In this document: positions 1 to 7,982 of the stretch, piece by piece | Numbering within the stretch: the first letter of the stretch is position 1 | Layout of the letters: each line of letters starts with the position of its first letter | NCBI GenBank assembly: GCA_026399025.1 | Contig: JAPLRU010000108.1 | Location: 1 to 37,260 of the forward strand | DNA length: 37,260 bases | Reading direction: 5' to 3' | From: Methylobacter sp. | Lineage (GTDB): Bacteria; Pseudomonadota; Gammaproteobacteria; Methylococcales; Methylomonadaceae | Made by a program: the position numbers and the translations under genes | Notes under the pieces: model-generated | Database searches by the model: none | What the model was told of the DNA's origin: nothing | The model's input: only the letters and a program-made list of their open reading frames with translations

Positions 1-80
1 AAAAAGCCTTATTTGATCCCCTCATCCTAACCTTCTCCCGGAGGGAGAAGGGACTGTCCATCCTTAACTTAATGGCAGTG
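1..80. repeat. Partial copy of a dispersed inverted-repeat element (family C)
   Basis: The first 80 bases are nearly identical, on the opposite strand, to 28249-28327 (one clear mismatch). The copy holds the palindromic block CCTTCTCCC-GGAGGGAGAAGG and ends with CTTAACTTAATGGCAGTG, which is the terminal repeat of the fuller copy near 28.3 kb. The window edge cuts it, so the left end is not visible. No coding potential is seen. Confidence 0.8.
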
Positions 81-83
81 ACG

Positions 84-139
84 CCGGAGCGTGGGAACTA
101 TTCGGGGGCGGTGGGTATTTATTGCGAGTTGCCTAAGCT
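84..139 (+). repeat. Short dispersed repeat, family F, copy 1
   Basis: This stretch runs from CCGGAGCGTGGGAAC to GCGAGTTGCCTAAG and shares its ends and orientation with 3476-3528 and 9050-9096. The common core is CCGG, GGGAAC, then TTATT, then GCGAGTT and CCTAA. It lies upstream of the sulfotransferase gene. Function unknown. Confidence 0.6.
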
Positions 140-233
140 CAATCGTCATGCGGTAAACAAAACAATAATGCCCGATTATCATGAACAACCATTTGTTCTA
201 TAGCGGGAAACTCATACAAAAGGACATTTAATA

Positions 234-1448
234 ATGGCAAACATCAACGATCATCATGAGGAACAGGTTAAACAACCCATTTTTATTTTATCTTGCGTTC
301 GTTCGGGGTCGACAATGCTGCGTTGTATTGTCGATACGCATCCTAATCTATGCAGTCCCGGCCATTTGAGCTTAGGTCCGTTATGCGCCCATTTATATGC
401 GACGACTTATTACTCGCTTGGAAAATTGCCGGATGTGGAAACCGAAGAGCAAAGAGAGCAACTGGCGATTAATGAAACGCGGCGCGTGGTGGAAGACATT
501 CTGGGCCGCTACGCCCGCGGAAAGGGCAAAAAGAATTGGTGCGAAAAATCGACCGTCAATATTGATTATCTGAAGATACTGACAAAAGTGTTTCCACAGG
601 CTAACTATATTTGCTTATACCGCAATTGCCTGGATGTTGCTTATTCGTCCATTAAATTCAGCCCATTAGGCTATATGGATGAATTGGCTTGTTACGTACA
701 GAAACATCCGACCAATCTTGTGGCCGCAATGATGGATAACTGGCTGGATAAGACCGGCAAACTGATCGCCTTCGAACAGGCTCATGCCAATCAATGTATC
801 AGGATTAACTATGAGTCTTTGGTTCAGCAGCCGGAACGGATCTTGGCAAAACTGTTTGATTTTCTCGGTGAGCCTTGGGATGAACGCTTAATCGATTCGA
901 TTTTTCAAGTGCCTCATGATCAGGGCGAGGGCGATGTCAAAGTCTGGTTTTCCGGCAAAATCAACCGGGATTCTATCGGTGCCGGCACAGCGATTCCATT
1001 AACGGCAATCCCGGATCAATTGAAGACCGATATTAACGGGCTTCATCAGCAGTTAGGGTATTCAACGATAGAAGCTTTATATGCCGAACAACAAAGTAGC
1101 GAGGAACAGACGCTTCATGACCTGGACTTGAATGATTTTTTCCAAAACCGCTTTTTGCAAAATACCGCGGCACGAATGGATAAATTCAGCCGATTACGGG
1201 GTGTCTGTAAATTCGTCATAACCGGGTTAAAAGGGGGAGTTTGGACAATTGAGAGCCATAGCGGCGGCTTAACATTAAAAGAAAACGATACTGCCGGTGA
1301 TTGCACAATCGCTACAACGTATGGCGTTTTTTGTGAACTGATTGATGGCGGAAAAACTGCGGTTATCGCTTATGAGCAAGGCGAAATAACGGGTGACGGC
1401 AATGTAATTCTGGCCCTGGAGTTTGGTAGGTTGCTGTTTGGCGGGTAG
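234..1448 (+). CDS. Sulfotransferase family protein with C-terminal SCP2-like domain
   Basis: Probable PAPS-dependent sulfotransferase, which would move a sulfuryl group from PAPS to a hydroxyl or amine of an unknown acceptor. Residues 16-35 hold the 5'-phosphosulfate loop with CVRSGST at 21-27. A second PAPS-contact segment (YICLYRNCLDVAYSS) follows FPQANY near residue 125. The region from about 298 to 404 does not belong to a usual sulfotransferase; its pattern (GGVWTIE, GDCTI, ELIDGGKTAVIAYEQGEI, GDGN) resembles an SCP2 lipid-binding domain. The ATG follows AAAGGA at good spacing. The gene stands alone on the plus strand, divergent from mbtH and close to a siderophore-type cluster, so tailoring of a lipopeptide is possible but is an inference. 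Family assignment is fairly sure, the substrate unknown. Confidence 0.8.
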   Translation: MANINDHHEEQVKQPIFILSCVRSGSTMLRCIVDTHPNLCSPGHLSLGPLCAHLYATTYYSLGKLPDVETEEQREQLAINETRRVVEDILGRYARGKGKKNWCEKSTVNIDYLKILTKVFPQANYICLYRNCLDVAYSSIKFSPLGYMDELACYVQKHPTNLVAAMMDNWLDKTGKLIAFEQAHANQCIRINYESLVQQPERILAKLFDFLGEPWDERLIDSIFQVPHDQGEGDVKVWFSGKINRDSIGAGTAIPLTAIPDQLKTDINGLHQQLGYSTIEALYAEQQSSEEQTLHDLDLNDFFQNRFLQNTAARMDKFSRLRGVCKFVITGLKGGVWTIESHSGGLTLKENDTAGDCTIATTYGVFCELIDGGKTAVIAYEQGEITGDGNVILALEFGRLLFGG

Positions 1449-1719
1449 TTATAGCGTCACCAAAGACATTCTGAGTGCGCTGTAATTACAGGGGTTTTGG
1501 ATAGTCTGAAAGCGGTATCGGCGACTCAGTCACCCTGATGATGGGGCCGTTGAGCACACATAGCGTGTATATTTTTGCAAGTCCATCAAGCTGACAACAA
1601 GACGCTAAAACTTGAAGCTTTGGCAATCACCGATAAACACCGGCTATGCCAGTAAAAACGAACTCCGAAACTTTAGTTAAATAAAGACGGGATGCAAATC
1701 CCGTCCCTGTCTTCACGGA
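1449..1719. other. Intergenic stretch with no recognised feature
   Basis: This stretch lies between convergent genes (sulfotransferase and mbtH). I see no convincing terminator hairpin with a U tract, no RNA gene and no credible reading frame. Confidence 0.5.
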
Positions 1720-1941
1720 CTATTGCGCTGCCGTTTGTTGCATGTGTAACTGTAAACTTAACGGACGCATATCGGTCCAGACTTCTTTGATGTAATCCAG
1801 ACAGGCCTGCTTGTCGCCTGTTTTGCCGGCTGTCCGCCAGCCGCCCGGTATTTCTTTGTATTCGGGCCAAATCGAATATTGCTGTTCGTGATTAACGACA
1901 ACCTGATAAATAGTCGTGTCTTCTTCGTCGTCCCAAGCCAT
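1720..1941 (-). CDS. MbtH-like NRPS accessory protein
   Basis: This 73-residue protein has the MbtH family pattern: [19 protein letters not shown] followed by [18 protein letters not shown], with the conserved tryptophans and the PxGW turn. MbtH-like proteins bind adenylation domains of non-ribosomal peptide synthetases and are often needed for their activity or solubility. I chose the ATG at 1941 (MAWDDEED) because the longer frame adds a non-family stretch. It lies 98 bases downstream of the ECF sigma gene on the same strand and could share its transcript. No synthetase is in the window, so its partner must be encoded elsewhere. Confidence 0.93.
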   Translation of the reverse strand: MAWDDEEDTTIYQVVVNHEQQYSIWPEYKEIPGGWRTAGKTGDKQACLDYIKEVWTDMRPLSLQLHMQQTAAQ

Positions 1942-2039
1942 TGTTATTTTCCATCGATAAGTAATTGTTATAAACACCCCTGCCCTTCATTGCGCCGGGC
2001 CGGTTTCCGTAGAGTAGACGATACAAACGGTAAAATGCC

Positions 2040-2552
2040 TCAATGATCATGTTGATCCAGCCGCTGGGCTTTGAATTGTTTACGGCAGTGCAACAGCGCC
2101 TTGGCCATGTGTTTTTCAACAGCGCTATCCGATATGCCGAGTTCTTTGGCGGTTTCGTCATAAGTCATGCCGTAAACTCTATTCAGAATAAATATCTCCT
2201 GGGTACGCAACGGTAATTCATCCAGTATCCGCTTGATCGCCGTTAACCTTTCATCAATGGACACCAGCTTTTCAGCGGACGGGAAATCGCTGACCGAAGG
2301 CGGGCTTTGCTCTTTGCTCTGTTGGTAATTTTCCGTCACTTTCCGATGCTTGATGTGATCGTAAGCGAGGTTTTTGGCGATTCTGAACAAGAAACCGCGC
2401 GGATGATCGATAGTTTGTTTTTTTGCTTCGCGGAAAAAAATGATGAAACTTTCTTGAGCAAGGTCAGCGGCTATTTCCGGACAATCGACAATCCGGGTCA
2501 AATGAAACTGCAATTCAGACTGGTGATTTAAGTAAACGGCTTCGATGTTCAA
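2040..2552 (-). CDS. ECF-type RNA polymerase sigma factor (FecI/PvdS-like)
   Basis: This 170-residue sigma-70 family protein has region 2 (DLAQESFIIFFREA ... HPRGFLFRIAKNLAYDHIKHRK) and region 4 (LPLRTQEIFILNRVYGMTYDETAKELGISDSAVEKHMAKALLHCR), the pattern of FecI-type iron-starvation sigma factors. The likely start is TTG at 2552: GGGAG sits six bases upstream, whereas the in-frame TTG at 2558 directly touches that ribosome site. It probably directs transcription of siderophore or uptake genes under control of a FecR-like protein. The nearest candidate is encoded at 7979-8944, about 5.4 kb away, with exporter and acylase genes between. The mbtH-like gene follows on the same strand. Confidence 0.9.
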   Translation of the reverse strand: MNIEAVYLNHQSELQFHLTRIVDCPEIAADLAQESFIIFFREAKKQTIDHPRGFLFRIAKNLAYDHIKHRKVTENYQQSKEQSPPSVSDFPSAEKLVSIDERLTAIKRILDELPLRTQEIFILNRVYGMTYDETAKELGISDSAVEKHMAKALLHCRKQFKAQRLDQHDH

Positions 2553-2633
2553 GTTCAACTCCCTCTTCGTTGTTATTAAAAATAGTTATCTGTTGCAGCA
2601 CTGGCGGTATCGGGATAAACAGGGTATTAAACG

Positions 2634-2650
2634 CGTTAACGGCGTTAACG
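2634..2650. promoter_or_regulatory. Tandem CGTTAACG palindromes upstream of the sigma gene
   Basis: Two perfect 8-bp palindromes CGTTAACG start at 2634 and 2643, nine bases apart and about 80 bases upstream of the sigma-factor start. This could be an operator, but no regulator is identified and the match could be chance. Confidence 0.25.
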
Positions 2651-3239
2651 ATCCCGGCTGTTTGACAAAACGGTAGACGCGACGGCTGTTTACTCCGTTT
2701 CCGCGCAGTGCTTAAGACACAGGTAAAAACGCTCTATTGCTTTGAATCGGTTGACACATTGCATTGGCTATCGTTAAGCAACGAATATGCCATTTTTGTG
2801 CATTAGCCATTTCAATAAGTTAGCGGCAAATACAAGGCGTTAATCCGAAAAAAGCGGCATATGGCGCATGTAATGCGTCATATAACACAGTTTTTTAATC
2901 AGTATTCATGCGGGTGCGCTGCTCTCAATGGCATAAACGCAGACTTTTTTAATCAACCCGGTCATTTCCGCCGCCATCGACAGTCTTTTTACTGGAACCG
3001 GTGAGGTTAAAATGGCCTTAAGGCGTCCTATTATCGAGTCTGATTGGCTTTAAGGCGATTTTCGGGGAGAAAATATCCGATCCGTAGGAAAAAACAGCTC
3101 CACAACAAACATTAAACACATCGGCGGCTTGCATTTATATAGAGTCCGAAGTGAATAAAGCGACCTCGTTCCCACGCTCCGGCGCTCGTCTTTATACACA
3201 AATCTGTTCAAAACGGGACGCAGGAGCGTCCCTCACTGT
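2651..3239. other. Long divergent intergenic region, no gene recognised
   Basis: About 590 bases lie between the sigma operon (minus) and the element upstream of the exporter gene (plus). There is no credible reading frame. TTGACA at 2751-2756 has no good -10 partner. I found no convincing Fur box. Promoters for both divergent units probably lie here but cannot be fixed by eye. Confidence 0.4.
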
Positions 3240-3487
3240 GTTCCCACGCCGGAGAGACTGTGAAAGTATTCGTTTTAGAACAAAAGCAAAAGCCTTCACC
3301 ACGAAGGCACGAACGACTGTACGGATGCAGGAGGTAGAGCAACGCAGGAGCAGTTGCCGAGGACACGAAGTTTTTAATGCGTTGAGTTTAATCAATTATT
3401 TTTTCTTCGTGAACTTCGTGTCTTCGTGGTGAATAGTTTTTTAAACTCATTTTGATAATACTTTCACAGTCTCTCCGGCCTGGGAAC
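3240..3487 (+). mobile_element. MITE-like element, family A, full-length copy
   Basis: This 248-bp non-coding unit is bounded by 31-bp terminal inverted repeats (3240-3270 and 3457-3487) that differ at one position; the inner part is CCGGAGAGACTGTGAAAG. The body carries arms TCACCACGAAG and CTTCGTGGTGA, so the transcript would fold into a long hairpin. An inverted, nearly identical copy lies at 11327-11554. There is no transposase; it resembles a non-autonomous element moved in trans, though the source is unknown. Confidence 0.75.
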
Positions 3488-3528
3488 GATAGCCGTGGGG
3501 AATTTATTAGTGCGAGTTACCTAAGGCC
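3476..3528 (+). repeat. Short dispersed repeat, family F, copy 2
   Basis: It runs from CCGGCCTGGGAAC to GCGAGTTACCTAAGG, in the same orientation as copies at 84-139 and 9050-9096. It overlaps the right end of the family A element, so the two may have inserted in a nested way or form one larger unit. Confidence 0.6.
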
Positions 3529-3593
3529 TTGCCGCATAGCGTTTGTTGTTAAGCATTAAATTATGTATATCTGGGCTTAAAGGAAAGTATTTT

Positions 3594-5234
3594 ATGTTAG
3601 TTTTTTTGTGTCGCTCTTCGTGGCTAACCCTTATCGGCGTGCTCCTTGCCGGCGTTATCAGCGGGCTTAGCAGTGCTGCCTTGGTGGCGCTGATTAATTC
3701 AACACTGTCGCATAGTCTGGCTGCCGAGCTTTTACCGTGGTTGTTTGGCGGCTTGTCTATCGCGGTATTATCCAGCGGTTTTTTATCGCATTATTTGCTC
3801 AATCGACTCAGTGCTAAAATCGTTTGCGATCTTCGCGTCCACATCAGCCGCTTAATCCTGGCCGCGCCTTATCCTTATCTGCAAAAGCTCGGCAAGCCGA
3901 TGTTATTGGCTCATTTGACCGAAGACATCTCCGCGATTGCCAACGCCAGTCAACTCTTGCCTGTCGTGTGCATTAATTGTGCGGTCGTGATCGGCTGCAT
4001 GGCTTATCTGAGCTGGTTATCCTGGCACTTGGCGTTGATTTTGGGGGGGGTGATTGCATTCGGCGTACTGAGTTCCAGCCTGTTCAGAGAATGGCCGAAA
4101 AACGCGATGCTCAAGGCGCGGGAAGAATACGATGTGCTCAGCAACGATTTCCGGGCCTTGACCGAAGGCATCCGGGAGTTGAAATTACACAAGCAGCGTA
4201 GCGATGCGTTTATGGCGCAGTCGCTGGCGGCCAGCGCCGAAGCCTATCGCCGCTATTCTTTTCGGGGCGCGGTGGCTTATGTGCTGGTCAATCAATGGGC
4301 TCAACTGCTGTATTACTCGGTCATAGGCGTGATTCTCTATGTTTTTCCGGTTTGGCAGGCTATCGATCAGAAAATGATCGGCGGCTATGCCTTGGTGTTT
4401 TTATTCATGATGTCGCCGTTAAGCATATTGACCACCAGTTTGCCGGTATTCAGCCGCGCCAAGGTGTCGTTACAAAAAGTCCGGCAACTCGGCGATCAGC
4501 TCGAAAGCCGGGTTGTATCGGCCGATGAGCCCGATAAGCCTGAATCTTCGGCTCACTTTTCCGGGCTCTCGCTACAAGGCGTGACGCACAGCTTTCATCG
4601 GGAAAAAGAAAACCGCAATTTCACCTTGGGGCCTATCGACTTGGCCTTTAAGCCGGGGGAGTTGGTATTTTTAGTCGGCGGCAACGGTAGCGGCAAAACG
4701 ACCTTGGCCATGCTGCTGATCGGGCTTTACCGACCGGAGCGGGGATTTATCCGCTATAACGGCGAAGTTGTCGATGACAGTAACCGCGATGATTACCTAC
4801 AGAATTTCTCGGTCATTTTTTCGGATTTTTATTTGTTCGACGAGCTGTATGGCATCGCTAACGAGAGCCCCCTTATCACCGATTATTTACAGCGCCTGCA
4901 TTTACATCATAAAGTGCAAGTTGAGAACGGCCGGTTTTCCTCGGTGAACTTGTCGCAAGGCCAGCGCAAACGCCTGGCGCTCTTGGTCGCTTACTTGGAA
5001 GACCGGCCTTTTTACGTATTCGACGAATGGGCGGCGGATCAGGATCCTGAATTCAAACACCTGTTTTATACAGAGCTGTTGCCGGCCTTAAAAAACCGGG
5101 GCAAAACCGTGTTGATCATCAGCCATGACGACCGCTATTTTTACTTGGCGGATCGCTGCATCAAGCTCGAAGAAGGCCGGATTACGGCCATCGATAAGCC
5201 GGCGGCAGCCGCTAAACAAGCGACTTCTCATTAA
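3594..5234 (+). CDS. Cyclic peptide export ABC transporter, PvdE/SyrD-like
   Basis: This 546-residue fused permease-ATPase of the bacterial cyclic-peptide exporter family has about the same length as Pseudomonas PvdE. Roughly residues 1-300 form a six-helix exporter domain. The ATPase domain has Walker A GGNGSGKTT at 362-370, signature LSQGQ at 453-457 and Walker B FYVFDEWAADQDP with D477-E478; the DEWAADQDP form is typical of PvdE/SyrD proteins. The ATG at 3594 follows AAAGGAAAG; the upstream in-frame TTG lacks a ribosome site. In pyoverdine producers PvdE moves an acylated peptide precursor from cytoplasm to periplasm. The next gene encodes a PvdQ-type acylase, which supports the same job here. 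The cargo itself is not known. Confidence 0.9.
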   Translation: MLVFLCRSSWLTLIGVLLAGVISGLSSAALVALINSTLSHSLAAELLPWLFGGLSIAVLSSGFLSHYLLNRLSAKIVCDLRVHISRLILAAPYPYLQKLGKPMLLAHLTEDISAIANASQLLPVVCINCAVVIGCMAYLSWLSWHLALILGGVIAFGVLSSSLFREWPKNAMLKAREEYDVLSNDFRALTEGIRELKLHKQRSDAFMAQSLAASAEAYRRYSFRGAVAYVLVNQWAQLLYYSVIGVILYVFPVWQAIDQKMIGGYALVFLFMMSPLSILTTSLPVFSRAKVSLQKVRQLGDQLESRVVSADEPDKPESSAHFSGLSLQGVTHSFHREKENRNFTLGPIDLAFKPGELVFLVGGNGSGKTTLAMLLIGLYRPERGFIRYNGEVVDDSNRDDYLQNFSVIFSDFYLFDELYGIANESPLITDYLQRLHLHHKVQVENGRFSSVNLSQGQRKRLALLVAYLEDRPFYVFDEWAADQDPEFKHLFYTELLPALKNRGKTVLIISHDDRYFYLADRCIKLEEGRITAIDKPAAAAKQATSH

Positions 5235-5262
5235 CCGCAGGCAGAATTTAACAGTGTTTTAT

Positions 5263-5333
5263 TCACCACGAAGACACGAAGGGCACGAAGAAAAACAGAT
5301 TAAAACTTCGTGTTCTTCGTGCCTTCGTGGTGA
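5263..5333. repeat. Hairpin repeat, family B, between exporter and acylase genes
   Basis: Arms TCACCACGAAG and CTTCGTGGTGA enclose further CACGAAG/CTTCGTG units, giving a long imperfect stem. Related copies occur at 25030-25088 and 30958-31006 and inside both family A elements. It sits between two genes that read as one operon. Confidence 0.75.
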
Positions 5334-5381
5334 TAATCTTTTAAGTTTTTTAACTCGATTTAACAGTATTGGACGGCAAGC

Positions 5382-7769
5382 GTGACTATTCGGAAAGCTA
5401 TTCTGTATACCGGCCTGGGGCTGGCGAGTCTGGCGGCGACCGCCATCGGCGGCGGTTTCTGGATTTTGCATCAGGCCATGCCGCAACTCGACGGCACGGT
5501 CAAGCTGGATCGGCTGACGGCGGAGGTTCGTGTCCATACCGACGCGCACGGCATCCCGGTTATTAAGGCAGCTAACCGTATCGATGCGGTTCGGGCCTTG
5601 GGCTATATTAGCGCCCGCGACCGCTTGTTTCAGATGGATCTGATGCGACGTAAAAATGCCGGACGTTTGGCGGAAATTTTTGGCGACATTGCCGTGGACA
5701 GCGACATCAAGGCCAGAACTTACGGCTTTCATCGGGAGGCAAAAGCCATACTGGCAAAATTGCCGACCGAGCACCGGCATTATCTGCAAAGCTATGCCGA
5801 CGGGGTCAACGCTTATATCGCCAAATCCGGCAAACTGCCTTTCGAATTTACCGTGTTGGCTTATCAACCGGAGCCGTGGCGTCCGGAAGACAGCCTGCTG
5901 GTAATATTAGGTATGTGCGAATCCTTAACGGCAGGTGAGGAACACAGCGAACGGATGCTCAGCGTAATGGAAAAAACGCTGCCGGATGCGCTGATGCGTT
6001 TTTTAACCCCGGATACCGATTTTTATACCGATCGCTTGCTGAATCAGGCGGAGTCTTTACGCCCCGCGCAAGCCGTTCCTGTCGAAGCTTTAGTCAGTGT
6101 ATTGAGCCATCAGCCGACTAAAGCGCCGTTGGCGCAGGTCGTGCAACAGTCCGATTTCATGGTCGGCTCCAATGCCTGGGCGGTCAGCGGTAAACTTACC
6201 TGGGACGGGCGCGCCATTCTGGCTAACGACATGCATTTAGGCCTATCGGTACCCACTCTCTGGTATCGCATCGAGTTGAATTACGGCGATACCCATGCCG
6301 CCGGCCTGACCTTGCCCGGTACGCCGTTATTGATTGCCGGCAGCAACCGGCATATCGCTTGGGGAGCCACCAACCTGACCGGCGATTTCCTGGACTTGGT
6401 CCGGCTCGACCTCAATCCGGCCAATTCCGGTCAATACCGCGTCGGCGATCACTGGCAAGATTTCGACGAATACCCTGAAACCATCGCCGTCAAAGGCAGC
6501 GAGCCCAAACGGATCGTGGTTAAACAAACGCGTTGGGGGCCGGTTGCAACGCGGCCGTTACTGGATCAACCGGTAGCCATTCATTGGGTGGCGCTGGATG
6601 CCGATGCAATTAACCTCAACTTGTTTGATTTGGAACAAGGTAAAACGCTGGAACAGGCGGTAACTATTGTCAACACCACCGGCGGTCCGCAACTGAATGT
6701 GTTGCTGGCCGACGATCAAGGCCGCATCGCCTGGACGGTGATGGGTAAAATCCCGAAACGCTTCGGTAATGACGGTTTAGTCAGCCGCTCCTGGGCCGAT
6801 GGCGGCACGGGTTGGCAGGGTTATGTCGAAGCCGGAGAGTTGCCGCGCGTCATCGATCCGCCCGAAGGCCTGTTGGTGTCGGCCAACGACCGGCGCTTGG
6901 GCAAAAATTATCCGTATGTGATCGGTCATCAATTCGGCAACGGTTACCGCGCTTATCGAATTACCCGGCAACTTAAGCAAATGCCGAAGATTGGCGAATG
7001 GGCGATGTTTAATCTGCAACTTGATACCGGAAGCGAGTTTTACGACTTTTATCAGCAGTTGGCTTTAACCAGCCTGACCCCGGCAGCGCTTGCAAAACAA
7101 CCGGATTTGGCCGAGGCGCGCGACTACCTGTTGGCTTGGGATGGCCGGGCCGATGTCGACAGTTTGGGTTTCGCTTTGCTGGTCGAATTTCGCAAGCAAT
7201 TGATCGAGAATGTATTTACCCCGTTTTTATCGGCCGGTCGGCAGGCCGATGAAAACTTCAGCTATGACTGGACTTATATCGACACACCGTTGCAAGCCCT
7301 GCTCAACGAAAAACCGTTGCAGGCATTGCCCGATGCGGCGCATTACCCGAACTGGGACGACTTTATTCGGGGCCAATTGCAACGCGCTATGCAGCACATT
7401 CAAGCACGGCATCCGGGCGTGCCGTTAATGGCATTGAACTGGGGCAAGCTAAATAAAACCAAGCAAGCGCATCCGTTTTCCAGGGCAATGCCGATACTGA
7501 GCGATTTGCTGGATATGCCGGGCGAGGCCTTGCCGGGGTGCGCTTTTTGTGTTCGCGCGGCGGGGCCGGGTTTCGGCGCCAGCGAACGGCTGGTGGTCTC
7601 GCCCAACCATTTTGAAAATGCCCTGCTGCATATGCCCGGAGGGCAATCGGGCCAACCCTTGTCGCCTTATTATCGAGATCAACAGCGCTATTGGTTAAAG
7701 GGTTTGCCGATGCCGCTAACGGCCGGTAAGCCTGAACACGAGCTAGTGTTACAAGCGCATGGCAACTAA
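5382..7769 (+). CDS. Penicillin acylase family (PvdQ/AHL-acylase-like) Ntn hydrolase
   Basis: This 795-residue precursor of the penicillin/acyl-homoserine-lactone acylase family begins with a hydrophobic segment (residues 7-30) that would send it to the periplasm. The alpha part has VRVHTDAHGIPVIKA and YISARDRLFQMDLMRR. Autocleavage should occur before Ser263 in VGSNAWAVSG, making that serine the catalytic nucleophile of the beta chain. Further family blocks are ANDMHLGLSVPTLWYRIEL and GSNRHIAWGATNLTGD. The start is GTG. PvdQ removes the fatty acid from acylated ferribactin after PvdE export; the neighbouring PvdE-like gene suggests the same role. Degradation of acyl-homoserine lactones is an alternative. 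A family B hairpin repeat separates it from the exporter gene. Confidence 0.88.
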   Translation: MTIRKAILYTGLGLASLAATAIGGGFWILHQAMPQLDGTVKLDRLTAEVRVHTDAHGIPVIKAANRIDAVRALGYISARDRLFQMDLMRRKNAGRLAEIFGDIAVDSDIKARTYGFHREAKAILAKLPTEHRHYLQSYADGVNAYIAKSGKLPFEFTVLAYQPEPWRPEDSLLVILGMCESLTAGEEHSERMLSVMEKTLPDALMRFLTPDTDFYTDRLLNQAESLRPAQAVPVEALVSVLSHQPTKAPLAQVVQQSDFMVGSNAWAVSGKLTWDGRAILANDMHLGLSVPTLWYRIELNYGDTHAAGLTLPGTPLLIAGSNRHIAWGATNLTGDFLDLVRLDLNPANSGQYRVGDHWQDFDEYPETIAVKGSEPKRIVVKQTRWGPVATRPLLDQPVAIHWVALDADAINLNLFDLEQGKTLEQAVTIVNTTGGPQLNVLLADDQGRIAWTVMGKIPKRFGNDGLVSRSWADGGTGWQGYVEAGELPRVIDPPEGLLVSANDRRLGKNYPYVIGHQFGNGYRAYRITRQLKQMPKIGEWAMFNLQLDTGSEFYDFYQQLALTSLTPAALAKQPDLAEARDYLLAWDGRADVDSLGFALLVEFRKQLIENVFTPFLSAGRQADENFSYDWTYIDTPLQALLNEKPLQALPDAAHYPNWDDFIRGQLQRAMQHIQARHPGVPLMALNWGKLNKTKQAHPFSRAMPILSDLLDMPGEALPGCAFCVRAAGPGFGASERLVVSPNHFENALLHMPGGQSGQPLSPYYRDQQRYWLKGLPMPLTAGKPEHELVLQAHGN

Positions 7770-7904
7770 AAGCTTAAGCGGAATATAATAAGCCGATTTC
7801 AAGCCGCACCCTGTTTACATTTTGTAGGAGCGGGCCGTACTCCTGCAGCGCAGGTTGTTACGCCCCCCTTAACAGAGGAAACTTTAACCCGACCAGGACT
7901 ATTG
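7770..7904. other. Acylase-fecR gap, no feature recognised
   Basis: It contains a short stretch (GTAGGAGCGGGCC ... CTCCTGC) that looks like a degenerate genome repeat. No terminator with a clear U tract is seen, so transcription may continue into the FecR-like gene. Confidence 0.3.
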
Positions 7905-7982
7905 ATGAACCTTATGCAACACAACTCTTTGGCGATTTCGACGGTTGCGTTTTCTATGCATCAACCGGGTTGTCGCCGATGA
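7905..7982 (+). CDS. Possible 25-residue upstream ORF coupled to the FecR-like gene
   Basis: ATG at 7905 has AGGA six bases upstream and encodes MNLMQHNSLAISTVAFSMHQ and five more residues. Its stop TGA (7980-7982) overlaps the ATG of the FecR-like gene in an ATGA junction. The downstream ATG has no good ribosome site of its own, so re-initiation after this small ORF is plausible. It may be a leader peptide or chance; there is no family match. Confidence 0.35.
   Translation: MNLMQHNSLAISTVAFSMHQPGCRR

Noticed and set aside
1941..1975. AT-rich GATAAGTAATTGTTAT as a Fur box upstream of mbtH
   Set aside because: The match to the 19-bp Fur consensus breaks down after the first half; not convincing by eye.
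3151..3432. Plus-strand open frame of 93 codons
   Set aside because: It lies over the family A repeat element and its flank; the protein has no family features and the same repeat is open in other frames elsewhere.
5259..5867. 202-codon minus-strand frame opposite the acylase gene
   Set aside because: Shadow of a strongly coding plus-strand gene; it has no family pattern and includes a repeat.
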